Positions 1-9,336 of a stretch of DNA of 64,000 nucleotides are shown piece after piece. This DNA is from Rhodospirillales bacterium (lineage in GTDB: Bacteria > Pseudomonadota > Alphaproteobacteria > SP197), in contig JACONG010000013.1 in assembly GCA_014323865.1 (NCBI GenBank), positions 118,266-182,265 of the forward strand, read 5' to 3'. The number at the start of each line of letters is the position of its first letter. Position 1 is the first letter of the stretch. The notes beneath the pieces are model-generated. The model searched no databases. It was not told the origin of the DNA and saw only the letters and a program-made list of their open reading frames with translations. The translations under genes and the position numbers were made by a program.

Positions 1-43
1 GGCTGATCGCACTGAGCAGGTCGCTACAGGGTGAGCTGAACCG

Positions 44-150
44 ATGAAGCTCTACACGCGCTATCAGAACCCGGCCGGCGCTGTACCGCGCTCGACGCCT
101 TCATCCGCGCACGGCCCGACCGGCAACCGGACCATCCGAGCGACGGTTGA
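44..150 (+). pseudogene. maiA: Scar of maleylacetoacetate isomerase (zeta-class GST): N- and C-termini only
   Basis: The ATG at 44 opens a frame beginning MKLYTRYQNPAG, which resembles the first dozen residues of alphaproteobacterial maleylacetoacetate isomerases. From about 79, in a different frame, the DNA reads CTALDAFIRARPDRQPD and stops at 148-150; this resembles the last residues of the same family. The roughly 190 residues between them are absent, so start and end lie about 100 bases apart and out of frame. I infer an internal deletion that left both ends. No functional product is expected. The assignment rests on two short motifs recognised from memory, so confidence is moderate. The first 43 bases of the window show no feature. 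Confidence 0.5.
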
Positions 151-200
151 CAGCCCGGTCCGCGGCATGATCAGTGCGCGCCGCACACCGGAGAGCAGCC

Positions 201-1028
201 ATGTCCGACGATCTTCAAGCCGCCATCGACACCGCCTGGGAGAACCGGGCAGCCATCGACACCGCCACGCAGGGCGAGGTCCGTGACGCCGTGTTCGAGT
301 CGCTCAATCTGCTCGACAGCGGTCAACGGCGCGTGGCCGAGCCGGGAATCGACGGCTGGGTCGTCAACGAATGGCTCAAGAAGGCGGTGCTGCTCAGCTT
401 CCGCCTGACCGACATGAAGCTCGTGCCGGGCGCGCCCGGCCACAACGCCAGCTGGTGGGACAAGGTCGACAACAAGTTCGAGGGCTGGGACGCCGTGCGC
501 TTCAGCGAAGCCGGCTTCCGCGCGGTGCCACATGCCATCGTGCGACACGGCGCCCACATTGCGCCGAGCGTGGTCCTGATGCCATGTTTCGTGAACATCG
601 GCGGTTTTGTCGATTCCGGGACCATGATCGACACTTGGGCCACCGTCGGCAGCTGTGCCCAGGTCGGCAAGAACTGCCACATCTCCGGTGGCGCCGGTCT
701 CGGCGGCGTGCTGGAGCCGCTCCAGGCTGCCCCCGTCATCATTGAGGACAACTGCTTCGTCGGCGCCCGCAGCGAGGTCGTCGAGGGTGTCATCGTCGAA
801 ACCGGATCGGTCCTCTCCATGGGTGTCTTCATCGGTGCCTCGACCAAGATCGTCGATCGCGAGAGCGGCGAGGTCTTCCGCGGCCGCGTGCCGGCCTATT
901 CGGTCGTCGTGCCAGGTTCGATGCCGGGCAAGGACGGCGGACCGTTACTCTATTGCGCGGTGATCATCAAGCGCGTCGACGAACAGACCCGTTCCAAGAC
1001 CTCGATCAACGACCTCCTGCGCGACTGA
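201..1028 (+). CDS. dapD: 2,3,4,5-tetrahydropyridine-2,6-dicarboxylate N-succinyltransferase
   Basis: Cytoplasmic enzyme of the succinylase branch of diaminopimelate/lysine synthesis; it transfers succinyl from succinyl-CoA to tetrahydrodipicolinate. The 275 residues match the usual family length. A helical N-terminal domain (about 1-100) precedes a left-handed beta-helix of imperfect hexapeptides (about 100-245, including [20 protein letters not shown] and the [10 protein letters not shown] stretch). The in-frame ATG at 201 was chosen over an upstream start at 174 because the family N-terminus begins close to it. The stop overlaps the start of dapE by one base (TGATG), so the two genes are very likely co-translated. 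Confidence 0.95.
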   Translation: MSDDLQAAIDTAWENRAAIDTATQGEVRDAVFESLNLLDSGQRRVAEPGIDGWVVNEWLKKAVLLSFRLTDMKLVPGAPGHNASWWDKVDNKFEGWDAVRFSEAGFRAVPHAIVRHGAHIAPSVVLMPCFVNIGGFVDSGTMIDTWATVGSCAQVGKNCHISGGAGLGGVLEPLQAAPVIIEDNCFVGARSEVVEGVIVETGSVLSMGVFIGASTKIVDRESGEVFRGRVPAYSVVVPGSMPGKDGGPLLYCAVIIKRVDEQTRSKTSINDLLRD

Positions 1029-2176
1029 TGGCGGGTTCCATCGATCCGGTCGAGCTGGCCGCTGCAATGATGCGGCGGCCGAGTGTCACGCCGGTCGACG
1101 CCGGTGCGCTCGATATCCTGCAGGAGGCTTTGGAAGGCCTTGGCTTCACTTGCCATCGCCTGCCGTTCGCGGAAGACGGCACCGAAGAGGTCGACAATCT
1201 CTACGCCCGTCGCGGTACAAACGGCCGTAACTTCTGCTTTGCCGGGCACACCGACGTCGTCCCCCCCGGCAATACGGACGAGTGGTCGGTCGATCCCTTC
1301 GAGGCGGCGCAGCTGGACGGCGTCCTGATCGGGCGGGGTGCGGTCGACATGAAGGGGGCGATCGCCTGTTTCGTGGCCGCAGCCGAACGGTTCACCGCAA
1401 CGTTCGACGGCGAGAACAGCATCAGCCTGCTGATCACCGGCGACGAGGAAGGCCCGGCCGTCAACGGCACGAAGAAGGTGCTCGGCTGGCTCACCGAACG
1501 CGGTGAGACCCTGGATGCCTGTCTGGTGGGCGAACCGACCAACCCGACGGTCCTGGGCGAGATGATCAAGATCGGCCGGCGCGGCTCGCTGAACGCCCGC
1601 ATCACGGTCAACGGCACTCAGGGACACTCGGCCTACCCGCATCTTGCGGACAATCCGATCGACCGGCTCGTCACCATCCTGCACGCGCTGACGTCGCGGC
1701 CTCTCGACAACGGCAGCGAACATTTCCAGCCTTCGACCCTGGCTGTCACCACAGTCGATGTCGGCAATCCGGTGACCAACGTGATTCCCGCCAGGGCCAC
1801 GGCCGGCCTCAACATTCGCTTCAACGACCGGCATTCCGGAGCGTCGCTCACCGAACACCTGCGCGGTGTCTGCGACAGCGTCGGCGGTGACGTCGATCTT
1901 GATGTCTCGGTTTCCGGCGAGGCCTTCCTCAGGGAACCCGACGAGTTCGCCGTGGTAGTCGCCGATGCGGCCGAACAGGTGCTCGGCAGACGACCGGAAT
2001 ACAGCACCACGGGCGGCACATCCGATGCGCGTTTCATCAAGGATCACTGCCCCGTCGCGGAGTTCGGCCTGATCGGCCAGACCATGCACAAGGTCGACGA
2101 GCAGATCGCCGTGAACGAACTCTACCGCCTCACCGCCGTCTACCGGGCGGTGCTGGATCGGTACTTCACCGCGTGA
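1028..2176 (+). CDS. dapE: Succinyl-diaminopimelate desuccinylase
   Basis: Zinc-dependent M20 hydrolase releasing L,L-diaminopimelate from its N-succinyl form; it acts two steps after DapD. The protein has 382 residues. Visible metal-site motifs are GHTDVVPPG (H74), GRGAVDMKG (D107) and the [11 protein letters not shown] motif with the general-base glutamate. The lid/dimerisation domain lies around 180-290 and the terminal ligand histidine is in GQTMHKVDE near the C-terminus. The ATG at 1028 overlaps the dapD stop and gives the standard N-terminus; the longer open frame from 953 lies inside dapD. It is followed within 30 bases by a membrane-protein gene. Confidence 0.95.
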   Translation: MAGSIDPVELAAAMMRRPSVTPVDAGALDILQEALEGLGFTCHRLPFAEDGTEEVDNLYARRGTNGRNFCFAGHTDVVPPGNTDEWSVDPFEAAQLDGVLIGRGAVDMKGAIACFVAAAERFTATFDGENSISLLITGDEEGPAVNGTKKVLGWLTERGETLDACLVGEPTNPTVLGEMIKIGRRGSLNARITVNGTQGHSAYPHLADNPIDRLVTILHALTSRPLDNGSEHFQPSTLAVTTVDVGNPVTNVIPARATAGLNIRFNDRHSGASLTEHLRGVCDSVGGDVDLDVSVSGEAFLREPDEFAVVVADAAEQVLGRRPEYSTTGGTSDARFIKDHCPVAEFGLIGQTMHKVDEQIAVNELYRLTAVYRAVLDRYFTA

Positions 2177-2199
2177 TCGCAGGCGCCGCAGAGACCACA

Positions 2200-2742
2200 A
2201 TGTCGCTCTACGGGGCTTGGCGGCTCGTTCGCCTTGATCCCGAGGCAATGCACTACTTCAACATCACGATCGAGGGCTTTTTTCGCTCGTTTTTCGCGGT
2301 GTTCCTGGCGCTGCCCTACTTTCTGTCGTTGCTGCTGTGGCCATCCCATGCGACCCAGGAAGCGATGACATGGGCGTACGATCCGGTCCTGGCCCTTGTC
2401 GGCTATGGCCTGAGCTGGGTCGTCTTCCCGGTGGTCGCGGCCCTGCTCGCCCGCCTGTTCGCGTTAACCCATAGCTACGTCGGCTACATCGTCGCCTGGA
2501 ACTGGGCCAGTGCCCTGCTGGCGCAACCGCTGCTGGTCCTGCAACTCCTCTTTCAGGTCGGCATGATGCCGATGGAGCTCCACGAGCTGATCCAACCACC
2601 ACTGTTCTTCTTCGTCATGTGGTACAGCTGGGCCATCGCCCGCATCGCGCTGGGCACCGGACCCTGGTTGGCGGCGGGTTTCGCGGTCGTTGCCGAACTG
2701 GTCGATCTCGTGATCTTCTCGGCTTTCATCCAGCCTGTCTGA
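2200..2742 (+). CDS. Predicted multi-pass membrane protein, function unknown
   Basis: I do not recognise a characterised family. The protein (180 residues from the ATG at 2200; an in-frame GTG at 2173 overlapping the dapE stop would give 189) is almost entirely hydrophobic. About five membrane segments are visible, around residues 25-47, 60-83, 88-118, 122-140 and 145-175, separated by short loops. There is no signal peptide, no cysteine motif and no enzymatic signature. Its position directly behind dapE suggests co-transcription with dapDE. The overall look (compact, five helices, aromatic-rich) recalls Yip1/DUF-type membrane proteins, but this is only a resemblance. Confidence 0.75.
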   Translation: MSLYGAWRLVRLDPEAMHYFNITIEGFFRSFFAVFLALPYFLSLLLWPSHATQEAMTWAYDPVLALVGYGLSWVVFPVVAALLARLFALTHSYVGYIVAWNWASALLAQPLLVLQLLFQVGMMPMELHELIQPPLFFFVMWYSWAIARIALGTGPWLAAGFAVVAELVDLVIFSAFIQPV

Positions 2743-2805
2743 ACGCTTGCAAGCGCGACGCACGATGCGCAGGTTGAAGAAAGACCACCTTGTCGGAGGC
2801 CCGCC

Positions 2806-3564
2806 ATGGCCGTCAGCACCCTCGCCGCCGCGCACGCCGGCATCGAGCATCGCGACGAACGTATCGACCTTGCCTGCGCCTTCCGCTGGGCCGCGCGCTG
2901 GAACATGCACGAGAGCGTCGCCAACCATTTCAGCTATGCCGTGAGCGAGGACGGGTCCCGGTTCCTGGTCAATCCGCGCGGCCGCCATTTCAGCCGCGTC
3001 CGGGCCAGCGAACTGCTGCTGACCGACGCCAACGACCCGTCCGTCATGGACCGTCCGGACGCACCGGATCCCTCGGCCTGGGCGCTGCACGGCGGAATCC
3101 ACCGGCGTGTTCCCCATGCGCGTGCGATTCTTCACGTACACTCGAAGTACGCCACGGCGCTGGCATCGCTGAAGGACCCGATGATGCTGCCGATCGAGAA
3201 CAACACGATGCGGTTCCACGAACGTATCGCCTACGACCTCATGTTCGACGGCATGGGTGTGGGCGACGAGGCCGAACGGGTCGCCGCGATCGCCGGCGAC
3301 AAGCCGATCCTGCTTCTGGGCAACCACGGTGTCATGGTCCTGGGGCAAGACATGGCCCAGGCGCTCGACGACCTCTATTACTTCGAGCGCGCCTGCGAGA
3401 CCCTGATCATCGCCATGCAGACCGGTCGTGAGTTGAGCGTTGTCAGCCACGCCGTCGCTTCGAAGATGGCGCGCCAGTGGGCGGAGTATCCCGATCTCAC
3501 CGAGAATCACTTCAAGGCGCTCAAGGAAATCCTCGACGAGGAAGAGCCCGACTACCGGAACTAG
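2806..3564 (+). CDS. Class II aldolase/adducin family protein
   Basis: Zinc-dependent class II aldolase fold as in fuculose- and ribulose-phosphate aldolases; the substrate cannot be told from sequence. The 252 residues fit a single-domain member. Visible signatures are the early N-H-S stretch (VANHFSYAV), the HGGIHRRVPHARAILHVHSKYA segment supplying zinc histidines (HVHS), and the later LGNHGVMVLG strand. A purine-rich site (CGGAGG) precedes the ATG at 2806. Many alphaproteobacterial members of this sub-group are annotated only as class II aldolase/adducin proteins, and some are proposed to act on non-phosphorylated substrates. It ends just before a palindromic element and faces truA. Confidence 0.85.
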   Translation: MAVSTLAAAHAGIEHRDERIDLACAFRWAARWNMHESVANHFSYAVSEDGSRFLVNPRGRHFSRVRASELLLTDANDPSVMDRPDAPDPSAWALHGGIHRRVPHARAILHVHSKYATALASLKDPMMLPIENNTMRFHERIAYDLMFDGMGVGDEAERVAAIAGDKPILLLGNHGVMVLGQDMAQALDDLYYFERACETLIIAMQTGRELSVVSHAVASKMARQWAEYPDLTENHFKALKEILDEEEPDYRN

Positions 3565-3576
3565 ACGCGAAACGCT

Positions 3577-3671
3577 GTCATCCCGGCCGGAGCGAAGCGA
3601 CGAGCCGGGACCGCGACAGGCCGGCGCGTGTGTCTCCGGTCCCGAGTCTCCTTGCGGGCGCCCGGGATGAC
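3577..3671. repeat. Palindromic GTCATCCCGG...CCGGGATGAC element between convergent genes
   Basis: The 95-bp element is bounded by the inverted ends GTCATCCCGG (3577-3586) and CCGGGATGAC (3662-3671), with further internal GC-rich complementarity. It fills the gap between the aldolase stop and the truA stop. Elements with these ends are common dispersed repeats in alphaproteobacterial intergenic DNA. Here it could act as a bidirectional terminator or mRNA stabiliser; that role is inference. Confidence 0.7.
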
Positions 3672-3673
3672 AA

Positions 3674-4417
3674 TCAGAGAGGGTAACGCACAGCGGCCAG
3701 ATAGAGACCGCAGGCCGGTGCGATGACACCGCAGGCCTTGCGGTCGCAGGCATCGAGGGACGCCTTGAGGTCGTCTGCACGCCACTTGCCTTCGCCGACA
3801 TGACCAAGGGACCCGACCATGCTGCGGACCTGACGGTGCAGAAACGAGCGGGCGCGGGCCGTCACGACGACCAGATCGCCGTCTCGGCTGACGGAAAGTT
3901 CATCGAGCGTCCTGACCGGTGACCTGGCCTGGCACCGGGCGTCACGGAAGGTCGAGAAATCGTGGTGGCCGACAAGCACCTGCGCGGCGTCATGCATCGC
4001 TTCGGCATCGAGGTCACGCGACAGGTGCCAGGCCCTGTTCTGCTCCAGGGCGAGCGGCGCACGGCGCGCGATAATGCGATAGCGATAGAGCCGTTCCGTG
4101 GCGTCAAAGCGGGCACCGAAGTCGTCGGCAACGAGGGCGGCATCAAGGACGGCGATCGGCTGCGGCCGCAGATGCTGGTTGATGGCGTTGCGCACCGTCT
4201 CTTCAGGCCAGTCTTTCGCCAGGTCGACATGGGCGACCTGACCGAGTGCATGCACCCCGGAATCGGTCCGGCCGGCCGCCGTGAGCGTGACGCTCTCGCC
4301 GCAGAAACTGTGAATCGCCTCCTCCAGAGCCTGCTGGACCGAAGGTCCGTTGTCCTGACGCTGCCAACCGACATAGTCGGTGCCGTCGTACTCCAGGATC
4401 AGGCGGTAGCGCGGCAT
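3674..4417 (-). CDS. truA: tRNA pseudouridine(38-40) synthase
   Basis: Converts uridines 38-40 of the tRNA anticodon arm to pseudouridine. The protein has 247 residues, the family size. The catalytic aspartate sits in AGRTDSGVHA (D52). The N-terminal YDGTDYVGWQRQ motif and the later LYRYRI, FLHRQVRSMVG segments are standard. The start at 4417 is set by the motif-bearing N-terminus; upstream in-frame codons lie inside fmt. It is the last gene of def-fmt-truA and starts only 4 bases after the fmt stop. Confidence 0.95.
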   Translation of the reverse strand: MPRYRLILEYDGTDYVGWQRQDNGPSVQQALEEAIHSFCGESVTLTAAGRTDSGVHALGQVAHVDLAKDWPEETVRNAINQHLRPQPIAVLDAALVADDFGARFDATERLYRYRIIARRAPLALEQNRAWHLSRDLDAEAMHDAAQVLVGHHDFSTFRDARCQARSPVRTLDELSVSRDGDLVVVTARARSFLHRQVRSMVGSLGHVGEGKWRADDLKASLDACDRKACGVIAPACGLYLAAVRYPL

Positions 4418-4421
4418 GGCA

Positions 4422-5345
4422 TCAGCCCAGCGATGCGCCGGGATCGAGACGCAGGCCACGCAGGAGGGCCGCACCGTCCGTGGTGGGCTTGCCGGCCCGC
4501 TGCACCTTCACCAGTCGCAGGGCACCCCGACCGCAGGCCACGGTCATGTCCCGGTCGAGCAGCGTACCGGGCGCGCCCGAACCATCGACCGGCTCAGCCT
4601 CGAGCACCTTCACCGTCGTATCGTCCAGGCCGGAGAACGCTCCCGGCCAGGGCGAAAGCGCGCGGACGATACGATCGAGATCGGCAGCCGGTCGGGACCA
4701 GTCGAGACGCCCGTCTTCCTTGGCGAACCTGGACGCGTAGGTGGCGCCCTCGGCAGCCTGGGGCACGGCTGTCGACACGCCGGAGGCCAGCTCGGACAAG
4801 ACGTCGAGCAGCATTAAGGCACCAAGATCGGAGAGCTCCGCCTCAAGGCTTGCCGTGGTCGCGCGCGGCGGCACCGGAACACGGCGCTGGGCCAGGATCG
4901 GACCCGTGTCGAGACCTTCGTCCATCAGCATGATGGTCATACCGGTTTCGGTATCGCCGGAGAGAATTGCGTGGGCCGCCGGTGCGGCACCGCGCCAGCG
5001 CGGCAAGAGAGACGGGTGAATGTTGACGCAACCCAGGCGCGGCGCGTCTAGGATCGTCCGCGGCAGGAGCAGGCCATAGGCCGCCACGACAGCGACATCG
5101 AGGTTCAGCGCGGCGAAGGCTGCCTGCTTCTCCTCGCCCTTGAGGGAACGCGGTGTCGCCACGGTGATGCCGAGTTCGTCGGCCCGGGCATGAACCGGTG
5201 TCGGCCGCTCCTTGCGGCCGCGCCCGGCGGGTCTCGGCGGTTGGCTGTAGACGGCAGCAATCCTGTGTCCGGCGCCATGAACGGCATTGAGCGCGGGCAC
5301 GGCAAAAGCCGCCGCCCCCATGAACGCCAGGCGCAACCGGGTCAC
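4422..5345 (-). CDS. fmt: Methionyl-tRNA formyltransferase
   Basis: Formylates initiator Met-tRNA using 10-formyl-THF. The 307 residues have an N-terminal formyltransferase domain (about 1-190) with the NIHPSLLPRWRGAAP motif containing the catalytic Asn/His and a DEGLDTG motif with the catalytic Asp, followed by a C-terminal OB-like tRNA-binding domain (about 205-300). The start is a GTG whose first bases overlap the def stop (GTGA), so def and fmt are translationally coupled. This is the usual def-fmt order. Confidence 0.95.
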   Translation of the reverse strand: MTRLRLAFMGAAAFAVPALNAVHGAGHRIAAVYSQPPRPAGRGRKERPTPVHARADELGITVATPRSLKGEEKQAAFAALNLDVAVVAAYGLLLPRTILDAPRLGCVNIHPSLLPRWRGAAPAAHAILSGDTETGMTIMLMDEGLDTGPILAQRRVPVPPRATTASLEAELSDLGALMLLDVLSELASGVSTAVPQAAEGATYASRFAKEDGRLDWSRPAADLDRIVRALSPWPGAFSGLDDTTVKVLEAEPVDGSGAPGTLLDRDMTVACGRGALRLVKVQRAGKPTTDGAALLRGLRLDPGASLG

Positions 5346-5866
5346 GCGCTGTCGCGCAGCCGCGCCTTCTTCTGCTTGGAGAGTTTGCGCAGGATGATGC
5401 CACGCTTCAGCGCCGAGAGATGATCGACGAAGAGGATCCCGTCGAGGTGGTCCAGCTCATGCTGGATGCAGCGGGCCAGAAGGCCGTTGGCATGCAGCGT
5501 CTGCTCCTCGCCGTTCTCGTCGAGAAAGCGAACATCGCACTCCGCCGGACGCTCGACCTCCGCAAAATGCTCGGGCAGCGACAGACAGCCCTCGTCAAAC
5601 ACGGCGATCTCCTCAGACTCAGCGGTGATCTCCGGATTCACCATCCGGATCGGCTGTCGTGGTTCGTCCTTGCGCGAAACGTCGACCACCACGATGCGTT
5701 TCGGCACACCTACCTGGATCGCCGAGAGCCCCACACCGGGCTCGTCGTACATGGTCTGCAGCATGCCGGCCATCAGCTTGCGCATCTCGTCGTCCACTTC
5801 CGCAACGGGTTCGGAGACGACCTTGAGACGCGGGTCCGGAGCCCGGATGATCGGCAGGATAGCCAT
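5342..5866 (-). CDS. def: Peptide deformylase
   Basis: Metalloenzyme removing the N-formyl group from nascent peptides. The protein has 174 residues. All three family motifs are visible: motif 1 GVGLSAIQVG (about 45-54; the usual GLAA is GLSA here), motif 2 EGCLSLP (C94 is a metal ligand) and motif 3 QHELDHLDG (H136, E137, H140). A basic, lysine-rich tail closes the protein. It leads the def-fmt-truA operon, which is divergent from rmuC. Confidence 0.95.
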   Translation of the reverse strand: MAILPIIRAPDPRLKVVSEPVAEVDDEMRKLMAGMLQTMYDEPGVGLSAIQVGVPKRIVVVDVSRKDEPRQPIRMVNPEITAESEEIAVFDEGCLSLPEHFAEVERPAECDVRFLDENGEEQTLHANGLLARCIQHELDHLDGILFVDHLSALKRGIILRKLSKQKKARLRDSA

Positions 5867-5879
5867 GGGGATGGTTCGC

Positions 5880-5908
5880 TTCGTGGCGTCGGGCAAACGC
5901 ACTATACT
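5880..5908 (+). promoter_or_regulatory. Candidate sigma70-type promoter for rmuC
   Basis: TATACT at 5903-5908 is a near-consensus -10 box, with a weak TTCGTG-type -35 about 17 bases upstream. It lies in the def/rmuC divergent gap and points toward rmuC. It is weak evidence because only the -10 is convincing. Confidence 0.35.
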
Positions 5909-5977
5909 GAGCACGCAAAGACTTAGGTAAGGCCGCCATCGGGGCGGTTCAAGCCTGCCGAAGGAGCCGAACGACCC

Positions 5978-7132
5978 GTGGAACCCGTCGATATCATCGT
6001 TCTTGCAGCCTTGGCCGGTGTGGCCACTCTTCTTGTCATCAACATGCGCCGACGCGACGACCCGGCCCAGGCCGAACTGGCCCGGCGCGTGACCGATATG
6101 GCGACCCTGATGACCTCCAGCCAGGCCGTGCTGACCGACCGCCTCGGTCAGATCGAACAAACGAGCCAGTCGGCCCAGGACGTCCTGGCAACCCGTCTCA
6201 ACGAGCAGGAAAAGAAGCTCACGGCAGAGCTTAACCAGCGTCTCGACGCAATCCAGCAGCGGGTTGGCAACTCCCTGCAGGAATCCACGAAACAGACGCT
6301 TGAGACGATGGGCAAGGTGCAGGAGCGCCTTGCCGTGATCGACGAAGCGCAACGCAACATTGCAACACTCGGCAGTCAGATCGTGGGGCTGCAGGACATT
6401 CTCTCCAACAAGCAGAGTCGCGGCGCCTTCGGCGAACTCCAACTCAACGATCTCGTCAGAACGATCCTGCCGCCCAGCGCCTACCGCTTCCAGGCCACGC
6501 TGTCGAACGGCAACCGGGCCGATTGCCTCCTCGACCTGCCCAATCCGCCCGGCAGTATCGTGGTCGACGCCAAGTTCCCGCTCGACGGCTATCGCGCCCT
6601 GCGCGACGCGACCACGCACGACGACACGCTGAAGGCCCAGCGGCAGTTCCGCGACGACATCACCAAACACATCCGGGATATTGCCGAGAAGTACATCCTC
6701 GCAGGCGAGACGGCCGAATCGGCGATCATGTTCCTGCCCAGCGAGGCGGTCTACGCCGAGCTTCACGCCAACTTCGAAGCCGTGGTCGAGGATTCCTATC
6801 GCCACAGGGTGTTCATCGTCTCACCGACCACGCTCATGGCGACCCTCAACACCATCCGTGCCGTCCTGAAGGATGCCCGCATGCGCGAACAGGCCGGCGT
6901 GATCCAACACGAGCTGACCCGCATGCTCGACGACGTGCGCCGCCTGGGCGAGCGCGTCGAAAAGCTCGACCGCCACTTCAACCAGGCCGGCGAAGACGTC
7001 CGCCAGATCCGCATCTCCACCGACAAGATCGCCGGAAAGGCCGAGAAGATCGCCGAACTGGAGATGGAGGAGGAGAGCGACGAGGCCGTTGTGGCCGGAC
7101 CGCGCCTTGTGGGACAATCGGATGGTGACTAG
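5978..7132 (+). CDS. rmuC: DNA recombination protein RmuC
   Basis: RmuC-family protein, in E. coli linked to limiting short-inverted-repeat recombination and carrying a predicted nuclease-like core. The 384 residues have a short N-terminal membrane anchor (about 5-24), a coiled coil rich in Gln/Glu (about 30-130) and the conserved core from about 145 with RGAFGELQL, VVDAKFPLDGY and ESAIMFLPSEAVYAEL. The GTG at 5978 is supported by AAGGAG at 5961-5966. It is transcribed away from def. The role is of interest here because this genome carries many inverted repeats and tandem duplications. Confidence 0.92.
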   Translation: MEPVDIIVLAALAGVATLLVINMRRRDDPAQAELARRVTDMATLMTSSQAVLTDRLGQIEQTSQSAQDVLATRLNEQEKKLTAELNQRLDAIQQRVGNSLQESTKQTLETMGKVQERLAVIDEAQRNIATLGSQIVGLQDILSNKQSRGAFGELQLNDLVRTILPPSAYRFQATLSNGNRADCLLDLPNPPGSIVVDAKFPLDGYRALRDATTHDDTLKAQRQFRDDITKHIRDIAEKYILAGETAESAIMFLPSEAVYAELHANFEAVVEDSYRHRVFIVSPTTLMATLNTIRAVLKDARMREQAGVIQHELTRMLDDVRRLGERVEKLDRHFNQAGEDVRQIRISTDKIAGKAEKIAELEMEEESDEAVVAGPRLVGQSDGD

Positions 7133-7136
7133 GGGT

Positions 7137-7169
7137 GGATGGCGACGAGGGGCGGATGGCGACGAGGGG
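7137..7169. repeat. Tandem duplication, 17-bp period
   Basis: GGATGGCGACGAGGGG occurs at 7137-7152 and again at 7154-7169 directly after the rmuC stop. It is one of many short intergenic tandem duplications in this window. The following 140 bases up to the SPFH gene hold no gene. Confidence 0.85.
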
Positions 7170-7312
7170 TCGGCCAAAGTTTGTCGGGAATGGCAATCCG
7201 ATGTCCGGTCCCCACGCCGTTCCATTGAGGGTGATGATCGCGGATTGGACCCGGTCGGGCCGAGTCCGCCGCCATTTCTTGACCGCGTCGGGAGCGACGG
7301 GGAGGAGTTGAC

Positions 7313-8260
7313 TTGGATCCTGCAGTAGCGATCGGCGGCGCAGCCGTCTTCGTGATCGTCCTGGCCATCATGGCCATGATTGTCGTTTACATGTCCGTGG
7401 TGACCGTGCGCCAAGGCTACGAGCACACCCTCGTGCGCTTCGGTCGTTACACACGCACGCTGCGGCCCGGCCTCAATGTCATCGTGCCGTTCATCGACCG
7501 CATCGGGCGGCGCATGAATATGATGGAGACGGTCATCAACGTGCCCGAACAGGAGGTCATCACCCGCGACAATGCGATGGTTACGGTCGATGGCGTGATG
7601 TTCTTCCAGGTTCTGGAAGCGGCCAAGGCGGCCTACGAGGTCACCGACCTCGAAGGGGCGATCATCAACCTCTCGATGACCAACATCCGGACGGTCATGG
7701 GCTCGATGGATCTCGACGAGCTGCTGAGCCACCGCGATCGGATCAACGCCCAGCTTCTGAAAGTGGTCGACGAGGCAACCTCGGTCTGGGGCGTGAAGGT
7801 CACCCGTATCGAAATTCTCAAGATTCAGCCGCCCAACGATCTCGTCATGTCGATGGCGCGTCAGATGAAAGCCGAGCGCGAGAAGCGCGCGAACATCCTG
7901 GAAGCCGAAGGCGTGCGGCAGGCCGACATTCTGAAATCTGAAGGCGAGAAGCAGTCTGCCATCCTGAAGGCCGAGGGCGAGCGCGAAGCGGCTTTCCGCG
8001 ACGCCGAGGCCCGCGAGCGTCTGGCCGAGGCCGAAGCCTTCGCCACCAACGAGGTGAGCCAGGCCATCGCTGAAGGCAACATCCAGGCGATCAACTACTT
8101 CGTCGCCCAGCGCTATGTCGATGCGCTGATGGCCTACACACGCTCGCACGGCGAGAAGGTGCTTTTCCTGCCGCTCGAAGCCTCGACCGTCGTCGGCACG
8201 GTGGGCGGTATCGGCGACCTTGCCAATGCCGCACGCAACAACCGCGGTGGGGAGGGCTGA
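7313..8260 (+). CDS. SPFH/band-7 (stomatin/QmcA-like) membrane protein, first copy
   Basis: Inner-membrane scaffold protein of the stomatin/prohibitin family, 315 residues. One N-terminal transmembrane helix (about 8-30) is followed by the SPFH domain (VRFGRYTRTLRPGLNVIVPF onward, about 40-190) and a charged Ala/Glu-rich coiled coil (about 190-250). The TTG start is supported by GGAGGAG at 7301-7307. The next gene, 3 bases downstream, is a paralogue, and an NfeD-family gene follows; SPFH-NfeD pairs are known partners in membrane organisation. The tandem SPFH arrangement suggests a hetero-oligomer like HflK/HflC, which is inference. Confidence 0.9.
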   Translation: MDPAVAIGGAAVFVIVLAIMAMIVVYMSVVTVRQGYEHTLVRFGRYTRTLRPGLNVIVPFIDRIGRRMNMMETVINVPEQEVITRDNAMVTVDGVMFFQVLEAAKAAYEVTDLEGAIINLSMTNIRTVMGSMDLDELLSHRDRINAQLLKVVDEATSVWGVKVTRIEILKIQPPNDLVMSMARQMKAEREKRANILEAEGVRQADILKSEGEKQSAILKAEGEREAAFRDAEARERLAEAEAFATNEVSQAIAEGNIQAINYFVAQRYVDALMAYTRSHGEKVLFLPLEASTVVGTVGGIGDLANAARNNRGGEG

Positions 8261-8263
8261 GCC

Positions 8264-9319
8264 ATGATCTATGTCATCGGTGTCTTTGCCGTCCTCGCCA
8301 TCATTCTGGTCTTCAAGGCGGTCAAGATCGTGCCCCAGGGCAACTGCTTCACCGTCGAGCGCTTCGGACGTTTCATCCGCACGCTGACGCCCGGCCTCAC
8401 AGTGATCGTGCCGTTCATCGATCGCATTGGCGCACGCATCAACGTGATGGAAAACGTGCTGGAGGTACCGGAACAGGACGTCATCACCCAGGACAACGCC
8501 ATGGTCGCGGTCGACGGCGTGGTGTTCTTTCAGGTCATGGAACCGGCCAGTGCGGCCTACGAGGTCAACGATCTTCATCGGGCGATCACAAACCTCGCCA
8601 TGACCAACATCCGTACCGTCATGGGTTCAATGGCGCTCGACGAACTGCTGAGCCAGCGCGACCGGATTAACCAGACGATCCTGGGCGTGGTCGACGAGGC
8701 GACCTCGACCTGGGGCGTGAAGGTCACCCGCGTCGAGATCAAGAACATCGAGCCGCCTCGCGACCTGGTCGATGCCATGGCGCGTCAGATGAAGGCCGAG
8801 CGTGACCGTCGCGCGACCATCCTGGATGCCGAGGGCGTGAAGCAGTCGGACATCCTGGTCGCCGAAGGTCAGAAGCGATCGCTGATCCTGGAGGCCGAGG
8901 GACGCCGCGAAGCCGCCTTCCGCGAGGCCGAGGCGCGGGAGCGTGCTGCCCAGGCCGAGGCCAAGGCCACCCGCGACGTCTCCGGGGCCATCGCTCGCGG
9001 CGATCTGCAGGCGATCAACTACTTCGTGGCACAGAAGTATGTCGATGCGCTCAAGGCGCTCGCCGATGCGCCCAACCAGAAGATCCTTTTCCTGCCGCTT
9101 GAGGCCGCGGACACGATCGGCGCCATCGGCAGCGTGACCGAGATCGTCCGCGAGGCCTTCGGCGGCGGGTCCGGCGCGTCACCGAGTCAACCGCCGGCAA
9201 GCACCGCCACGCGCAGCGCCCCGCACACACGTCCGCAGCCGGTCCAGCCACCACCCGCGCCCGAACCAGCCACCCGCTCGTACGAGTCACGACCCTCGCG
9301 CAGCCCCTGGGACCCGTGA
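8264..9319 (+). CDS. SPFH/band-7 (stomatin/QmcA-like) membrane protein, second copy
   Basis: The 351-residue paralogue of the preceding gene has the same order: an N-terminal membrane helix (about 3-20), an SPFH domain with VERFGRFIRTLTPGLTVIVPF-type sequence, and an Ala/Glu coiled coil (about 170-235). It differs by a C-terminal extension from about 295 rich in Pro, Ser and Arg that is likely disordered and is absent from the first copy. The spacing of 3 bases to the first copy and 17 bases to nfeD indicates one operon. Identity between the copies is high through the SPFH core (for example AMTNIRTVMGSM versus SMTNIRTVMGSM), pointing to tandem duplication. Confidence 0.9.
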   Translation: MIYVIGVFAVLAIILVFKAVKIVPQGNCFTVERFGRFIRTLTPGLTVIVPFIDRIGARINVMENVLEVPEQDVITQDNAMVAVDGVVFFQVMEPASAAYEVNDLHRAITNLAMTNIRTVMGSMALDELLSQRDRINQTILGVVDEATSTWGVKVTRVEIKNIEPPRDLVDAMARQMKAERDRRATILDAEGVKQSDILVAEGQKRSLILEAEGRREAAFREAEARERAAQAEAKATRDVSGAIARGDLQAINYFVAQKYVDALKALADAPNQKILFLPLEAADTIGAIGSVTEIVREAFGGGSGASPSQPPASTATRSAPHTRPQPVQPPPAPEPATRSYESRPSRSPWDP

Positions 9320-9336
9320 GCGGAGGACGCTGAGAC

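Noticed and set aside
950..2248. 432-codon open frame opposite dapE
   Set aside because: High-GC antisense shadow; dapE on the other strand has all catalytic motifs and coupled translation with dapD.
6821..8578. 585-codon open frame opposite rmuC and the SPFH gene
   Set aside because: Spans two real genes and the gap between them on the opposite strand; its sequence is His/Asp-rich and shows no domain.
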